Assembly: GCA_030833845.1 (NCBI GenBank)
Contig: JAURGK010000007.1
Span: 24,739 to 88,738, forward strand
Reading direction: 5' to 3'
Origin: Crocinitomicaceae bacterium
GTDB taxonomy: Bacteria; Bacteroidota; Bacteroidia; Flavobacteriales_D; Crocinitomicaceae
DNA: 64,000 bases
This document shows positions 1 to 10,121 of this stretch, piece by piece. How positions within the stretch are numbered: position 1 is the first letter of the stretch; every line of letters starts with the position of its first letter. The notes under the pieces were generated by a model. It was not told where the DNA came from. It did no database searches and saw nothing but the letters and a program-made list of their open reading frames with translations. Made by a program: the position numbers and the translations under genes.

Positions 1-1
1 G

Positions 2-478
2 GCACAAAATTTTGATACTCAAAAAATATACCTCACCCAAAGAAAACACCTTGACATTAACCGAATTAAATTTATAGGACCTCAAGAAAACCGAATGGTG
101 CTTGAAATCGGTTTTTCAGGAACAAAAAAAGGTAAGTTATACTTAACTGTGCTTCCTTATGTAGACGCATCACAACAGTTGAGAATTAAAGAGGTTGAAT
201 ATGAGGTGCAAAGCAAAAGTATATTATTGCATACAGCCAAATGGCTTTTAGACGACAAAATAAAACAACAAATTGAACAGGAGTTTTATTACGACGTGGG
301 GCCTATGCTTGAAGAAGTAAGAGAATCTGTTGAGCAAAGTGTTAATACCGAACTAGCGCCGGGTGTTTTTTTAAGTGGTTCTATTTCAAATATCTCTTTT
401 GATCAGTTGTTTTTGGTTTCAGATGCTGTTGTTTTAGATATTAGTCTAAGTGCTTTACTGCAACTAAAAGTAAAATAA
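2..478 (+). CDS. DUF4403-like protein, C-terminal part (5' truncated by window edge)
   Basis: Frame is open from base 2 to the stop at 478; the track ORF starts at an internal Met. Resembles the Bacteroidota DUF4403 family C-terminus. Confidence 0.6.
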   Translation, partial: AQNFDTQKIYLTQRKHLDINRIKFIGPQENRMVLEIGFSGTKKGKLYLTVLPYVDASQQLRIKEVEYEVQSKSILLHTAKWLLDDKIKQQIEQEFYYDVGPMLEEVRESVEQSVNTELAPGVFLSGSISNISFDQLFLVSDAVVLDISLSALLQLKVK

Positions 479-493
479 GTCGTATAAGGCTTG

Positions 494-1555
494 GTGAAAA
501 TTCTTCTTATTTTTCTCTTTTTCATTACTTGTACTTACGGACAAAAACATTCGTACAATACATGTGGTGGTGCGGTTTGGGCGCCCGTTCAAAGCGTTTT
601 TTCTTTGCCGTTTCTTGGCGATAAGCACAGCAATGATTTGTGGGTAAAGTACAATGCTCCACACGATGGTGAGCTCAAATTAGAACTACAATCCACCAAA
701 GAAGGATTTTCTCTTCAATTGAGTTATTTCATTACTGGAACAAATTCTTGTGAGCAAAACATGGGGACGACGAATGGCGGCCTGGTGCTTTCACCCCTAC
801 AAGAATTAGTCGTTTCATTAACTCAAAACCAAACGCTTGTAGTTCATTTAGTTGCTCCATTAAAATCAAAGGACCTCATTCATTTCAAAAGCACCTTTAC
901 CAAATACAACACCTATGAATCTACGGTGAATTTAATTTACAACGAAGATCTGCCAAAATATTCTTTGTTAATTAGAGATAAGGCCTCAGGAGAGCCCGTT
1001 GTGAGTAAGATTTTTCTATTGGGGTCAAGCGATCTCACAGGAACCTATTTCGCATCACATTTAAAGATCAATTTGAAACAAAAAATTAAAAGTGGTGGTA
1101 TAAAAGTTGAAGCACCTGGTTACTTTCCTGTAGAATACATAGATCGTTCAATCCCAATCAATGATTCATATATTGACACTATTTATTTACAAAAATTCGA
1201 GGTGGGGACACTAAGCAAGCTTGAAAAGCTATATTTCAATGCTGGTTTGGCAGAAATTACAGAAGAATCCTATCCGCAATTAAATAGCTTGCGAGATTTA
1301 ATGGTACTCAATCCAAATATTTCTATTGAGATTCATGGTCATGTGAATTTAGATGAAAACAGCGCTAAGAAAGCACAAAAATTATCCAAACAAAGGGCCA
1401 TTATGGTTAAACAATACCTAGTAGACAACGGTATAGCTCCTGAGCGTTTGTATCCGGTAGGTTTTGGTTCCACTAAGCCTGTGTTTGCAAAGCCACAGGA
1501 TGAAAATCAAAAAGAAGCGAACAGAAGGGTTGAAATTCTAATTAGGAGCAACTAA
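494..1555 (+). CDS. OmpA-family outer membrane/peptidoglycan-associated protein
   Basis: C-terminal OmpA-like domain (LYFNAG...IEIHGHVN...SKQRAIMVKQYLVDNGIAPERLYPVGFGSTKP...NRRVEILI); N-terminal signal peptide. Start at TTG491 or GTG494. Confidence 0.85.
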   Translation: MKILLIFLFFITCTYGQKHSYNTCGGAVWAPVQSVFSLPFLGDKHSNDLWVKYNAPHDGELKLELQSTKEGFSLQLSYFITGTNSCEQNMGTTNGGLVLSPLQELVVSLTQNQTLVVHLVAPLKSKDLIHFKSTFTKYNTYESTVNLIYNEDLPKYSLLIRDKASGEPVVSKIFLLGSSDLTGTYFASHLKINLKQKIKSGGIKVEAPGYFPVEYIDRSIPINDSYIDTIYLQKFEVGTLSKLEKLYFNAGLAEITEESYPQLNSLRDLMVLNPNISIEIHGHVNLDENSAKKAQKLSKQRAIMVKQYLVDNGIAPERLYPVGFGSTKPVFAKPQDENQKEANRRVEILIRSN

Positions 1556-1980
1556 CACGGTATTTTAGCCACCCTATTGGCGTGTCGGCCCCCTTCAAAA
1601 GCTGTATTTAAAAAAACTTCAACCATATCTTTGGCTTCCTCTTCAGAAATAAATCGTGCGGGCAAGGCAATTATATTGGCGTTGTTATGTTGTCTGGCCA
1701 ATGAAGCTATTTCTTTGGTCCAACAAAGCGCACAGCGAATCTCTTGGTGTTTGTTAGCTGTCATACTAATTCCATTACCGGATCCACAAAGTAAAATTCC
1801 TAAGGTTCCTGGGTGCTCTATGATATCTTGCGCAACGGGGTGAGCATAGTCTGGATAATCAATACTTGCCTCTGAATAACAACCATAATCTACTACTTCG
1901 TGGCCTAACAATTGTAGTTGTTCAACAAGAATTGCTTTGGTTTGGAATCCGGCATGATCTGAACCTATTGGAATGCGCAT
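1552..1980 (-). CDS. rpiB: Ribose-5-phosphate isomerase B
   Basis: MRIPIGSDHAGFQTK..., LLCGSGNGISMTANKH, RCALCWTKEIASLARQHNNANIIALPAR: classic RpiB/LacAB motifs. Confidence 0.95.
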   Translation of the reverse strand: MRIPIGSDHAGFQTKAILVEQLQLLGHEVVDYGCYSEASIDYPDYAHPVAQDIIEHPGTLGILLCGSGNGISMTANKHQEIRCALCWTKEIASLARQHNNANIIALPARFISEEEAKDMVEVFLNTAFEGGRHANRVAKIPC

Positions 1981-2462
1981 AGCTATGAAATGTGATTTTA
2001 CTTATGAACAAAGTTAATACAATCAGCCCTAGAAGTCAATAAAATCGAATTGGTTTTAAACAAGCTTTCTCTCGCTGTTGTGAATTACATGTTTAAAAGA
2101 AGTAATAATGTTATTTGTAGAATAAAAATTATTTCATAAGCCAAAAAACTTACGACATAAGTGGTCTTTTTTATCCTTTTTTTTAAGTGAGTTTTTCACT
2201 AATGGTTGAACATAATAAATAGGTTGGTACATATATATTTTTAAACAAGTTGATCTAAATTATAAATGTTTAAAACTATTTAATTATCTCATTAATAAAT
2301 CGTTATAATTTATCTGTGCTTAATAAAGTGTTGACAAAAACAGGTTTTTATATTTTATTGAATATGAGCAAATATTTTATACACATATCAACAGCTTTAA
2401 TAATAGTAACAAATTTTTTAAAATTTTATTTAAATCTATTTTATAATTAATTAGCAAATTGG

Positions 2463-2507
2463 CTTTTGGTTCTATTTTTGTACCAAAAGAATGAAATATT
2501 AGCTTTG
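2463..2507 (+). promoter_or_regulatory. Bacteroidota-type promoter plus inverted repeat upstream of the DUF4175-like gene
   Basis: TTTG (2477-2480)-N19-TAGCTTTG (2500-2507) matches TTTG/TAnnTTTG; perfect 8-bp inverted repeat CTTTTGGT (2463-2470)/ACCAAAAG (2482-2489) surrounds the -33 element. Confidence 0.6.
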
Positions 2508-2511
2508 TTTT

Positions 2512-5500
2512 ATGATTCATCCCTATAATTCACTTCTTGATCAGATAAATGCTTTCATACGAAAGTACTATCTCAATATGATTTTGAAGGGTGTAATTTT
2601 ATTCACCGTATTTTTTTGTCTTGCCTTCCTACTTACCTCAACACTAGCTTTTGTATGGTTATTCCCTATATGGGTGCGGGCAATTTTGTTTTTTGGTTTC
2701 ATTGTACTGCAAAGTTCTTTATTTATTCACTACATCGGTATTCCAATAAGTCGATTAATGGCATACGGCAAACGTATTTCAAACATTCAAGCGGCAGAAA
2801 TTATAGGTTCGTTTTTTCCTGAAATTGCTGATAAACTAAAAAATACCTTACAATTAAACAATGCTCGAGAAGCAAACCTGGGTTCATTAGATTTGATTGA
2901 AGCTAGTATCGCTCAAAAATCAAGTCAACTAAATAGAATTTCCTTTACAGATGCTATTCAATTTAAGCAACAAAAGCAATACTTGAAATACCTCATACCT
3001 GTATTGTTAGGTTTTGTAGCTTTAGCATTATGGATGCCGCAAATTTTTACTCAAGGTACGACCAGAATTATTCAATACAATACAAATCTTAAAGAACCTA
3101 ATCCATACCTTTTTAAGTTTATTGGATTTTCAGATCAATATGAAGAAGGAGCTAGTCCAAAGATAGAAGTTCAAGTCTTGCCAGCGCCTGGATTTAGTAC
3201 CATTCCTAAACAAGTATATATTGTTTCAAAGCAAGGAAAGTTTCTTATGAAACAGAAAAAACGTAATGTTTTTCTCTATCAATTTCCGTCACTCAATGAA
3301 AGCACGTCGTTTTATCTTACCACCAATGAGTTCAATAGCTCGACAAAAAAAATAAATATAACAGGCAAAGCGGTCTTAGGTAAATTAAAAGCGCATTGTT
3401 ATTTTCCAAAATATTTAAACAAAAAGGATTGCATTTATAATCAAGTAAATGATCTCAATATTCCTGAAGGTACTGTTGTCAAATGGGAGCTTGCAGCAAA
3501 GAATACCAGTAAGCTTAGTGTGGTGTGGAACAATAAGCACCTTCGATTAAATCCTAATTATTGTGAATTCAAAAATGAATATACATCTAGTGTCAATCAA
3601 AAAATCATACTAACCAATCGATTTAATCTTAAAAAAGATACGATTCTCTCAGTAGTAAATGTAATTAAGGATGCACATCCAATTATTCAAGTCGAAGAAA
3701 ATCAAGACTCAATCAATCCAGCAAGGAAGTATTTTCAAGGTCAAGTCTCAGATGATTATGGGTTGAGTAAATTGAAGTTTGTTTATAATATAGAAGCGCC
3801 AAATGGTGTGAATCGCACACAACAACTAGAAGTAGAGCCGGTTTCTGGTACTCTTAAAAAATTTGATTTTGCTGTTGACTTCAGTCGCGAGAAACTCCAA
3901 TTAAATGATGTAATTACTTATTATTTTATTGTTTATGATAACGATGGTGTGAACGGTCATAAATGTACAAAAAGCAGTATTTATACCTATGAACTACCGA
4001 GTTTAGAAGAGTTAAATATTCAACGTAGAGAGGAGCAAGATAAGCAAATAAAAAACCTTGAGGATGTATTTGAAAAAACTCAACAATTTAATAAAGATGT
4101 ACAGCAATTAAAGAAAGAGAGCTTACAATCAAAATCATCTAATTGGAACAAATTAAATAAGGTAGAGCAATTACAGCAACAACAGCAAGAATTACAACAA
4201 CAAATTCAAGAAAATATTGATGAGTTAAAAGAAAGTACAAATCAAAAAAATCAATTAAGTCCGATAGACCAAGAATTATTAGAAAAACAGGCGTTGCTAG
4301 AGGAATTACTTAAAGAAGTAATGGATGATGAATTGAAATCATTACTTGATCAGCTTGAAGAATTATTAAAAGATCAAAACAAGGAGCAGTTAAAAGATAA
4401 AATCAATGAGTTAGAAATATCTACCCAAGATATGAATAAACAACTCGATAGAAGTTTAGAATTATTAAAGAAAATGCAAGTCAATGAGCGAATTGATGAC
4501 ATAGAAAAAGAACTTAATTCCTTAGCAAAAGAACAGGATGATTTATCAAAAAATTTAGAAAATTTAAGCAAGGAAGACTTACTTAAAAAACAAACTGAAC
4601 TCAATGAAAAATTTGAGAAACTAAAAAACGAACTCAGCGAACTACAGGAGTTAAACAAAGAACTAATGCATCCTTTAGATTTAGAGGGTTTAGATGAACT
4701 ACAAGATCAAATTAGCGATGATTTGAATGGGGCGAAAGAATCGATAAACGAAGGAAAAAACAAAAAAGCAGGTGAAAAACAAAAATCTGCAAGCGATGGA
4801 ATGAAATCTTTGGCTGCGCAATTAGACGCCAAACAAAGCAAATCCAACAAACAACAACAAGAAGAAGACATGGATAGTCTTCGGGCGGTTTTGGATGCAT
4901 TAATCACCCTAAGTATTGATCAAGAAACCAATCAAAAGCAATTTGTTAAGGTAAGTACGAAAGATCCTTATTACAAGAAACTAGGAAGAAGACAACAACG
5001 TATTGTCGATGACACAAAAATTATTAAAGACAGTTTGCTTGCGCTAGCAAAAAGACAGCCAAAAATTGCCACTTTTATTGATGGAGAGTTAGCTCTTATT
5101 GAATCTCACCAAAAATTAGCGATAGAGGCAATTGATGATCACCAAAAGAAAGAGCTAGAGAAACACCAACAAAAAGTAATGACCTCCTATAATAATTTAG
5201 CCTTATTATTAAATGAAGCCTTGCAATCCATGCAGCAACAAATGAACGCAGAGATGCAAGGAAATGGTAGTTGTGATAACCCAGGTAAAGGGCGCCCTAA
5301 ATCTGGTCAATCGATGTCTTCACAAGACATGAAAGAAATGCTAAAAAAGCAACTTGAACAAATGCAAAAAGGGGCCAACCCAGGAGGAAACAAACCAGGT
5401 GAAAAACCGGGTAATACTCCTGGTAAAGATGGTAAGCCGGGTCAAGGTTTGCCGGGGTTAGGAACTAAGGAATTGGCGCGTATGGCTGCCGAACAAACGG

Positions 5501-5877
5501 CAATAAGACAAAGGCTGGAGCAACTAAAGCAAGAACTAAATAAGGAAGGTAAAGGGTTAGGAAACCAACTCAACCCGCTGCTCAAAGAATTGGAGGAACA
5601 GGAAAAAGAGTTGTTACAAAAAAGAGTCAATCCACAAACCATACAAAGGCAAAAAGAAATACTAACGCGATTATTAGAAAGTGAAAAAGCCTTGATGCAA
5701 AGAGGTTATGAAGAAAAGCGTGAATCAAATAGCGGAAAAGACATAGAAAAAGGTAACCAAATAAGATTTGAATCGTACAAAAAGTCGAAATGGAACGAAA
5801 TTGAACAGATCAAGGCTTTAGACCCCGCTCTACAACTCTATTATAAGCAAAGGGCCGACAGCTATCTGAATCAATGA
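2512..5877 (+). CDS. Large DUF4175-like membrane protein with long coiled coil
   Basis: 1121 aa, three N-terminal hydrophobic segments, very long E/K/Q coiled coil, Gly/Pro-rich linker (GANPGGNKPGEKPGNTPGKDGKPGQGLPGLG). Placed before the HATPase-ybeY-mnmG genes as in many Bacteroidota. Confidence 0.7.
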   Translation: MIHPYNSLLDQINAFIRKYYLNMILKGVILFTVFFCLAFLLTSTLAFVWLFPIWVRAILFFGFIVLQSSLFIHYIGIPISRLMAYGKRISNIQAAEIIGSFFPEIADKLKNTLQLNNAREANLGSLDLIEASIAQKSSQLNRISFTDAIQFKQQKQYLKYLIPVLLGFVALALWMPQIFTQGTTRIIQYNTNLKEPNPYLFKFIGFSDQYEEGASPKIEVQVLPAPGFSTIPKQVYIVSKQGKFLMKQKKRNVFLYQFPSLNESTSFYLTTNEFNSSTKKINITGKAVLGKLKAHCYFPKYLNKKDCIYNQVNDLNIPEGTVVKWELAAKNTSKLSVVWNNKHLRLNPNYCEFKNEYTSSVNQKIILTNRFNLKKDTILSVVNVIKDAHPIIQVEENQDSINPARKYFQGQVSDDYGLSKLKFVYNIEAPNGVNRTQQLEVEPVSGTLKKFDFAVDFSREKLQLNDVITYYFIVYDNDGVNGHKCTKSSIYTYELPSLEELNIQRREEQDKQIKNLEDVFEKTQQFNKDVQQLKKESLQSKSSNWNKLNKVEQLQQQQQELQQQIQENIDELKESTNQKNQLSPIDQELLEKQALLEELLKEVMDDELKSLLDQLEELLKDQNKEQLKDKINELEISTQDMNKQLDRSLELLKKMQVNERIDDIEKELNSLAKEQDDLSKNLENLSKEDLLKKQTELNEKFEKLKNELSELQELNKELMHPLDLEGLDELQDQISDDLNGAKESINEGKNKKAGEKQKSASDGMKSLAAQLDAKQSKSNKQQQEEDMDSLRAVLDALITLSIDQETNQKQFVKVSTKDPYYKKLGRRQQRIVDDTKIIKDSLLALAKRQPKIATFIDGELALIESHQKLAIEAIDDHQKKELEKHQQKVMTSYNNLALLLNEALQSMQQQMNAEMQGNGSCDNPGKGRPKSGQSMSSQDMKEMLKKQLEQMQKGANPGGNKPGEKPGNTPGKDGKPGQGLPGLGTKELARMAAEQTAIRQRLEQLKQELNKEGKGLGNQLNPLLKELEEQEKELLQKRVNPQTIQRQKEILTRLLESEKALMQRGYEEKRESNSGKDIEKGNQIRFESYKKSKWNEIEQIKALDPALQLYYKQRADSYLNQ

Positions 5878-5895
5878 TTTACAGAAAATGTAGAT

Positions 5896-6309
5896 ATGAA
5901 AGAAGATTTTACCGTGGTTAAAGAATTAACATTATCATCTGATTATCAATCACTTATAGAGGTTGAAAGTCTCGTTAATTCTGTTTGTGACGAGTTTGGA
6001 ATACAAACAGATGTGTTTGGTAACATTCTTATAGCTGTATCAGAAGCGGTAAACAATGCTATTCAACACGGTAATAAGGATAACCAGGAGGCAAAAGTGT
6101 TTTTGCAAGTCGGAACGGCGCCAAATCACTTTTATATTCAAGTAAAAGATGAAGGGGCGGGTTTTTCGTTTGAAGACCTTCCTGATCCTACAGCACCAGA
6201 GAATTTATTAAAAGATAGCGGCCGAGGTGTGTTTTTAATGCGAAATCTTGCAGATGAGGTGGAATTTTTACACTCGGGAAACACCGTTAATCTATATTTT
6301 AATAAATGA
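5896..6309 (+). CDS. ATP-binding protein, anti-sigma-factor kinase-like (HATPase_c_2)
   Basis: ISEAVNNAIQHGNK, VKDEGAGF, GRGVFLMRNLADEVEF: N, G1 and G2 boxes of RsbW/SpoIIAB-like ATPases. Confidence 0.85.
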   Translation: MKEDFTVVKELTLSSDYQSLIEVESLVNSVCDEFGIQTDVFGNILIAVSEAVNNAIQHGNKDNQEAKVFLQVGTAPNHFYIQVKDEGAGFSFEDLPDPTAPENLLKDSGRGVFLMRNLADEVEFLHSGNTVNLYFNK

Positions 6310-6743
6310 CTTCTGTAGTTAATTTAGGCACAAATTTGCCCAACTTTCTAAAAAAGAACGACCTCAAAAGATTTGCTAAGGAAATTTGTCTGAATGAAGG
6401 TAAGCGTTTAGGTGACTTAAGCTACGTCTTTACCAATGATGACTATTTGCTTGAAGTAAATCAGCAGTTTTTACAGCACGATTATTACACAGATGTAATT
6501 ACCTTTGATTATTCAATAGAAGGCGTTGTGTCTGGTGACGTAATGATTTCTTTAGATCGTGTGATGGATAACGCGCAAGCCTTGAATGTATCTTTCGAAC
6601 AGGAGTTTTTTAGGGTTTGTTTTCATGGCTTATTACATTTGTGTGGTTATAAAGATAAGTCTCCAGCCGAGGGGTTGTTGATGAGATCAAAGGAAAACCA
6701 ATATTTGGCGTTGTATGTTTCACGTGAAACAAAAAACGCATAA
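6306..6743 (+). CDS. ybeY: Endoribonuclease YbeY (rRNA maturation)
   Basis: VITFDYS...GDVMISLDRV...FHGLLHLCGYKDK: UPF0054 zinc-binding motif. Confidence 0.93.
   Translation: MTSVVNLGTNLPNFLKKNDLKRFAKEICLNEGKRLGDLSYVFTNDDYLLEVNQQFLQHDYYTDVITFDYSIEGVVSGDVMISLDRVMDNAQALNVSFEQEFFRVCFHGLLHLCGYKDKSPAEGLLMRSKENQYLALYVSRETKNA
6716..6731. promoter_or_regulatory. parS: parS centromere-like site 1 (within the 3' end of ybeY)
   Basis: TGTTTCACGTGAAACA, 16/16 match to the canonical ParB-binding palindrome. Confidence 0.9.
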
Positions 6744-6749
6744 CCTCAT

Positions 6750-6765
6750 TGTTTCACGTGAAACA
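6750..6765. promoter_or_regulatory. parS: parS centromere-like site 2 (just upstream of mnmG)
   Basis: Second perfect TGTTTCACGTGAAACA, 34 bp centre-to-centre from site 1. Confidence 0.9.
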
Positions 6766-6774
6766 GAATAAAAA

Positions 6775-8646
6775 ATGTTAGCAAAGTACGATGTAATTGT
6801 TGTTGGAGCAGGACACGCGGGCTGCGAGGCCGCAAATGCCGCGGCTAAAATGGGCAGCAGGGTTTTGCTTGTTACTATGAACATGAACACAATTGCACAA
6901 ATGAGTTGCAACCCAGCGATGGGGGGTGTTGCTAAAGGACAAATAGTTAGGGAAATAGACGCCCTTGGTGGTGGCTCTGGGATTGTGAGCGATAAGAGCG
7001 CAATACAGTTTCGAATGCTTAATTTATCGAAAGGCCCCGCAATGTGGTCTCCGAGAACACAGAATGATCGCGTGCTGTTTTCATTGGAGTGGCGGTATTT
7101 ATTGGAAAAAAACCCCAATGTTGATTTTTGGCAAGACATGTGTATAGGCATAATTGTAGAGAACAATTGTGTAGTAGGAGTGGAGCTAGGAATGGGAACT
7201 AAAGTGTTTGCAACCACTGTGGTCTTAACAAACGGCACTTTTTTAAACGGACTTATTCACCTAGGTGAAAAGCAATTTGGAGGAGGAAGGGCCGGAGAAA
7301 AGGCAGCTACCGGCCTTACAGAAAGCTTGGTTCAGCACGGCTTTATTGCCGGCCGCATGAAAACAGGAACCCCCCCAAGGGTAGACGGCCGCAGCCTGAA
7401 TTATGCTTTAATGGAGGCGCAGCAAGGCGACCAAAACCCATCAAAGTTTAGTTATTCCGATACTGCGCCTTTAACCAAACAACTCGCCTGTCATATAACT
7501 TATACAAATGAGCACACCCATGATTTATTGCGAACGGGTTTCGACAGATCGCCAATGTTTAATGGGGCCATTAAAAGTACAGGGCCTAGGTATTGTCCAA
7601 GTATTGAAGATAAAATTTCTCGTTTTGCCGACAGAGAGCGCCATCAAATTTTTGTAGAGCCAGAGGGTTGGAACACCGTAGAGATTTATGTAAATGGTTT
7701 CAGCACCTCTTTGCCAGAAGAAGTACAATACGCCGCAATGAAAACTATTCCTGGCTTTGAAAATGTAAAAATGTTCCGCCCTGGCTATGCAATTGAGTAT
7801 GATTATTTTCCCCCTACTCAATTGAAACACACCTTGGAAACCAAATTGGTTGAAAATCTTTTCTTTGCGGGCCAAATCAATGGCACCACAGGATACGAGG
7901 AAGCGGCTTGTCAGGGTTTAATGGCGGGCATCAACGCGCACCAAAAAACCCACAACAAAGATCCTTTTGTTTTGTCTAGAAGCGATGCATATATTGGTGT
8001 TTTGATAGATGATTTAATAACCAAAGGCACCAATGAACCATACCGCATGTTTACAAGCCGTGCTGAATTTCGCATCTTGTTAAGACAAGACAATGCCGAC
8101 GAAAGACTAACACACTTAGGTTATCAACTTGGTTTGGCTGATGATACAGCACTTCAAAAAGTTGAGAAAAAAACCCAACTTACTGAAGCGCTTAAGCAAT
8201 CCCTAAGACAAATAGGTATTACCCCTGCCGAGGCCAATCGCGTGCTTCAAACAAAAGGATCTTCAGAGATTACCCAACAAGTCAAGGCCAGCACAATTCT
8301 TACTCGCCCCCATATTGCCCTTGATGATTTAATGATTATGAGCGATAAGGTGAAAGAAGCGGTTAAGCAAATTGAAAGCCAAAACCCGCTTGCTGTAGAA
8401 CAAGCAGAGATACTATTGAAATACGAGGGTTACATTGAGCGCGAACAAGAACAGGTTGATAAACTTCAACGACTAGAGGCGCTCGTGCTCTCGCCAACAA
8501 TCGACTACTCAGAAATTAAAAATCTAAGCATAGAGTCTAAAGAAAAGCTAAATAAGATCAAGCCCGCAACCTTAGGTCAGGCAGCTAGGGTATCAGGGGT
8601 TTCGCCTAGTGACATTTCAGTGCTTTTAGTTCATTTGGGTCGCTAA
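6775..8646 (+). CDS. mnmG: tRNA uridine 5-carboxymethylaminomethyl modification enzyme MnmG
   Basis: [15 protein letters not shown]...[24 protein letters not shown]...[15 protein letters not shown]; full-length GidA family. Confidence 0.98.
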   Translation: MLAKYDVIVVGAGHAGCEAANAAAKMGSRVLLVTMNMNTIAQMSCNPAMGGVAKGQIVREIDALGGGSGIVSDKSAIQFRMLNLSKGPAMWSPRTQNDRVLFSLEWRYLLEKNPNVDFWQDMCIGIIVENNCVVGVELGMGTKVFATTVVLTNGTFLNGLIHLGEKQFGGGRAGEKAATGLTESLVQHGFIAGRMKTGTPPRVDGRSLNYALMEAQQGDQNPSKFSYSDTAPLTKQLACHITYTNEHTHDLLRTGFDRSPMFNGAIKSTGPRYCPSIEDKISRFADRERHQIFVEPEGWNTVEIYVNGFSTSLPEEVQYAAMKTIPGFENVKMFRPGYAIEYDYFPPTQLKHTLETKLVENLFFAGQINGTTGYEEAACQGLMAGINAHQKTHNKDPFVLSRSDAYIGVLIDDLITKGTNEPYRMFTSRAEFRILLRQDNADERLTHLGYQLGLADDTALQKVEKKTQLTEALKQSLRQIGITPAEANRVLQTKGSSEITQQVKASTILTRPHIALDDLMIMSDKVKEAVKQIESQNPLAVEQAEILLKYEGYIEREQEQVDKLQRLEALVLSPTIDYSEIKNLSIESKEKLNKIKPATLGQAARVSGVSPSDISVLLVHLGR

Positions 8647-8793
8647 AAAGCCCTTTTAAGGCGATTTAACAGCGTTTCACACACCCCAACAACAAAACAC
8701 CAAAGACACCCCGAGAAGTGCGCTTAGAAAGAGCTAAAAAATGGGGTTTTCTTAAAAACACAAGCTCAATTTTAAAATGACTAACTTTATTGC

Positions 8794-9744
8794 ATGCAAA
8801 AAGGTAAGGTTATTTTTATTGATAGTATTCATCCTATTTTAGCCGATAGGCTTTCCGCCGCCGGCTTTGAATGTTCTTTCCAAACTAAAACGTCTTTTGA
8901 AGATTTGGTGCCCCACCTTTTTGATGCAATAGGAATCGTCATACGCTCTCGGTTTACAGTTGACAAAGAATTTTTAAAGCACTGTCCGGGTTTGCAATTT
9001 ATAGCCAGGTCTGGATCAGGATTAGAAAATATAGACACGGTCAGATGCGAGGAATTGAATATTCGCTTGTATAATTCTCCAGAAGGTAACAAAAACGCTG
9101 TGGCGGAACATGCCTTAGGCATGTTATTGAATTTAATGAACCGCATAAACAAGGCAGATCAAGAAGTTAGAAACGGATTGTGGCTACGCGAGGACAACCG
9201 CGGAGAGGAATTAGACGGCAAAACGGTTGGTATCATTGGTTATGGAAACAACGGCGCTGCGTTTGCAAAGAAACTGAGTGGTTTTGATATCAAACTCATG
9301 GCCTATGATAAATACAAAACGGGATTTGGAAATCATTTTGTTCAAGAATGTACCCTTGAGGCCATACAACAACAAGCTGATGTGCTAAGTTTTCACATTC
9401 CTCAAAATAATGAAACAAAAGGGTATTTTGACGAAAACTTTTTAGATTGTATGCAAAAACGTTTTTATTTACTCAATTTGTCTAGAGGCAAAATCGTTAG
9501 TACCAAGGCTTTGGTCTCTGGCCTGCAGTCCGGGAAAATTAAAGGCGCAGGTTTAGATGTTTTGGAATTTGAACAAAAAAGTTTTGAATCTTTTTTTGAA
9601 CAGGACCTACCCCAAGAGTTTGCCTATTTAATAGCGCAAAACAATGTATGTCTAACCCCACACATAGGCGGCTGGACCACAGAAAGTTATGTGGCTTTGA
9701 GCAGTGTTTTAGCCGATAAAATATTGGCTGATTTTTGTGATTAG
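8794..9744 (+). CDS. 2-hydroxyacid dehydrogenase (D-3-phosphoglycerate dehydrogenase-like)
   Basis: GKTVGIIGYGNNGAAFAKKL NAD-binding motif, FIARSGSGLENID, LTPHIGGWT. Confidence 0.88.
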   Translation: MQKGKVIFIDSIHPILADRLSAAGFECSFQTKTSFEDLVPHLFDAIGIVIRSRFTVDKEFLKHCPGLQFIARSGSGLENIDTVRCEELNIRLYNSPEGNKNAVAEHALGMLLNLMNRINKADQEVRNGLWLREDNRGEELDGKTVGIIGYGNNGAAFAKKLSGFDIKLMAYDKYKTGFGNHFVQECTLEAIQQQADVLSFHIPQNNETKGYFDENFLDCMQKRFYLLNLSRGKIVSTKALVSGLQSGKIKGAGLDVLEFEQKSFESFFEQDLPQEFAYLIAQNNVCLTPHIGGWTTESYVALSSVLADKILADFCD

Positions 9745-10121
9745 TCTTCTTGCCACTCCTCTAAAAAACGGTCCAATTCTCGGCGGTCTTTTTTGGTTGG
9801 CTTACCATCTGAATGTCGGTAGTTGTTTTGCGCTTGAAGGTACATTTTAAGCTTTTCTATTTCTTCGTCGCTGGTTAGGTCCAATAAATATTCCTTAACC
9901 AAAGGAGCCCCTACGCGCCTTTCCAACCCAGCAAGAACTTGATATTTGAATTTTGCGTTGTGTTTTAACACAGTTATCACATCTCCAACCTTAATCTCTC
10001 GCGAGGGTTTTATTAAAGCTTCATTGATGAGTACCTTTCCTTTGCTAATAGCTTCAGTTGCCAAAGACCGTGTCTTGAACAACCGAACAGCCCAGGTGTA
10101 TTTGTCAACGCGGATTGGCAT
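9741..10121 (-). CDS. S4-domain RNA-binding protein (Hsp15-like)
   Basis: MPIRVDKYTWAVRLFKTRSLATEAISKGKVLINEALIKPSREIKVGDVITV: S4 domain. Confidence 0.88.
   Translation of the reverse strand: MPIRVDKYTWAVRLFKTRSLATEAISKGKVLINEALIKPSREIKVGDVITVLKHNAKFKYQVLAGLERRVGAPLVKEYLLDLTSDEEIEKLKMYLQAQNNYRHSDGKPTKKDRRELDRFLEEWQED

Noticed and set aside
4140-4260. CAA/CAG-rich low-complexity stretch resembling a microsatellite
   Set aside because: Explained by Gln-rich coiled coil codons in frame; units are not uniform.
6720-7238. 172-aa minus-strand ORF over the start of mnmG and the parS sites
   Set aside because: Antisense to MnmG; the parS palindrome explains the VSRET string at its end.
8652-8661. 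Palindrome CCTTTTAAGG after mnmG as a terminator
   Set aside because: No usable loop or T-tract; too short to support.
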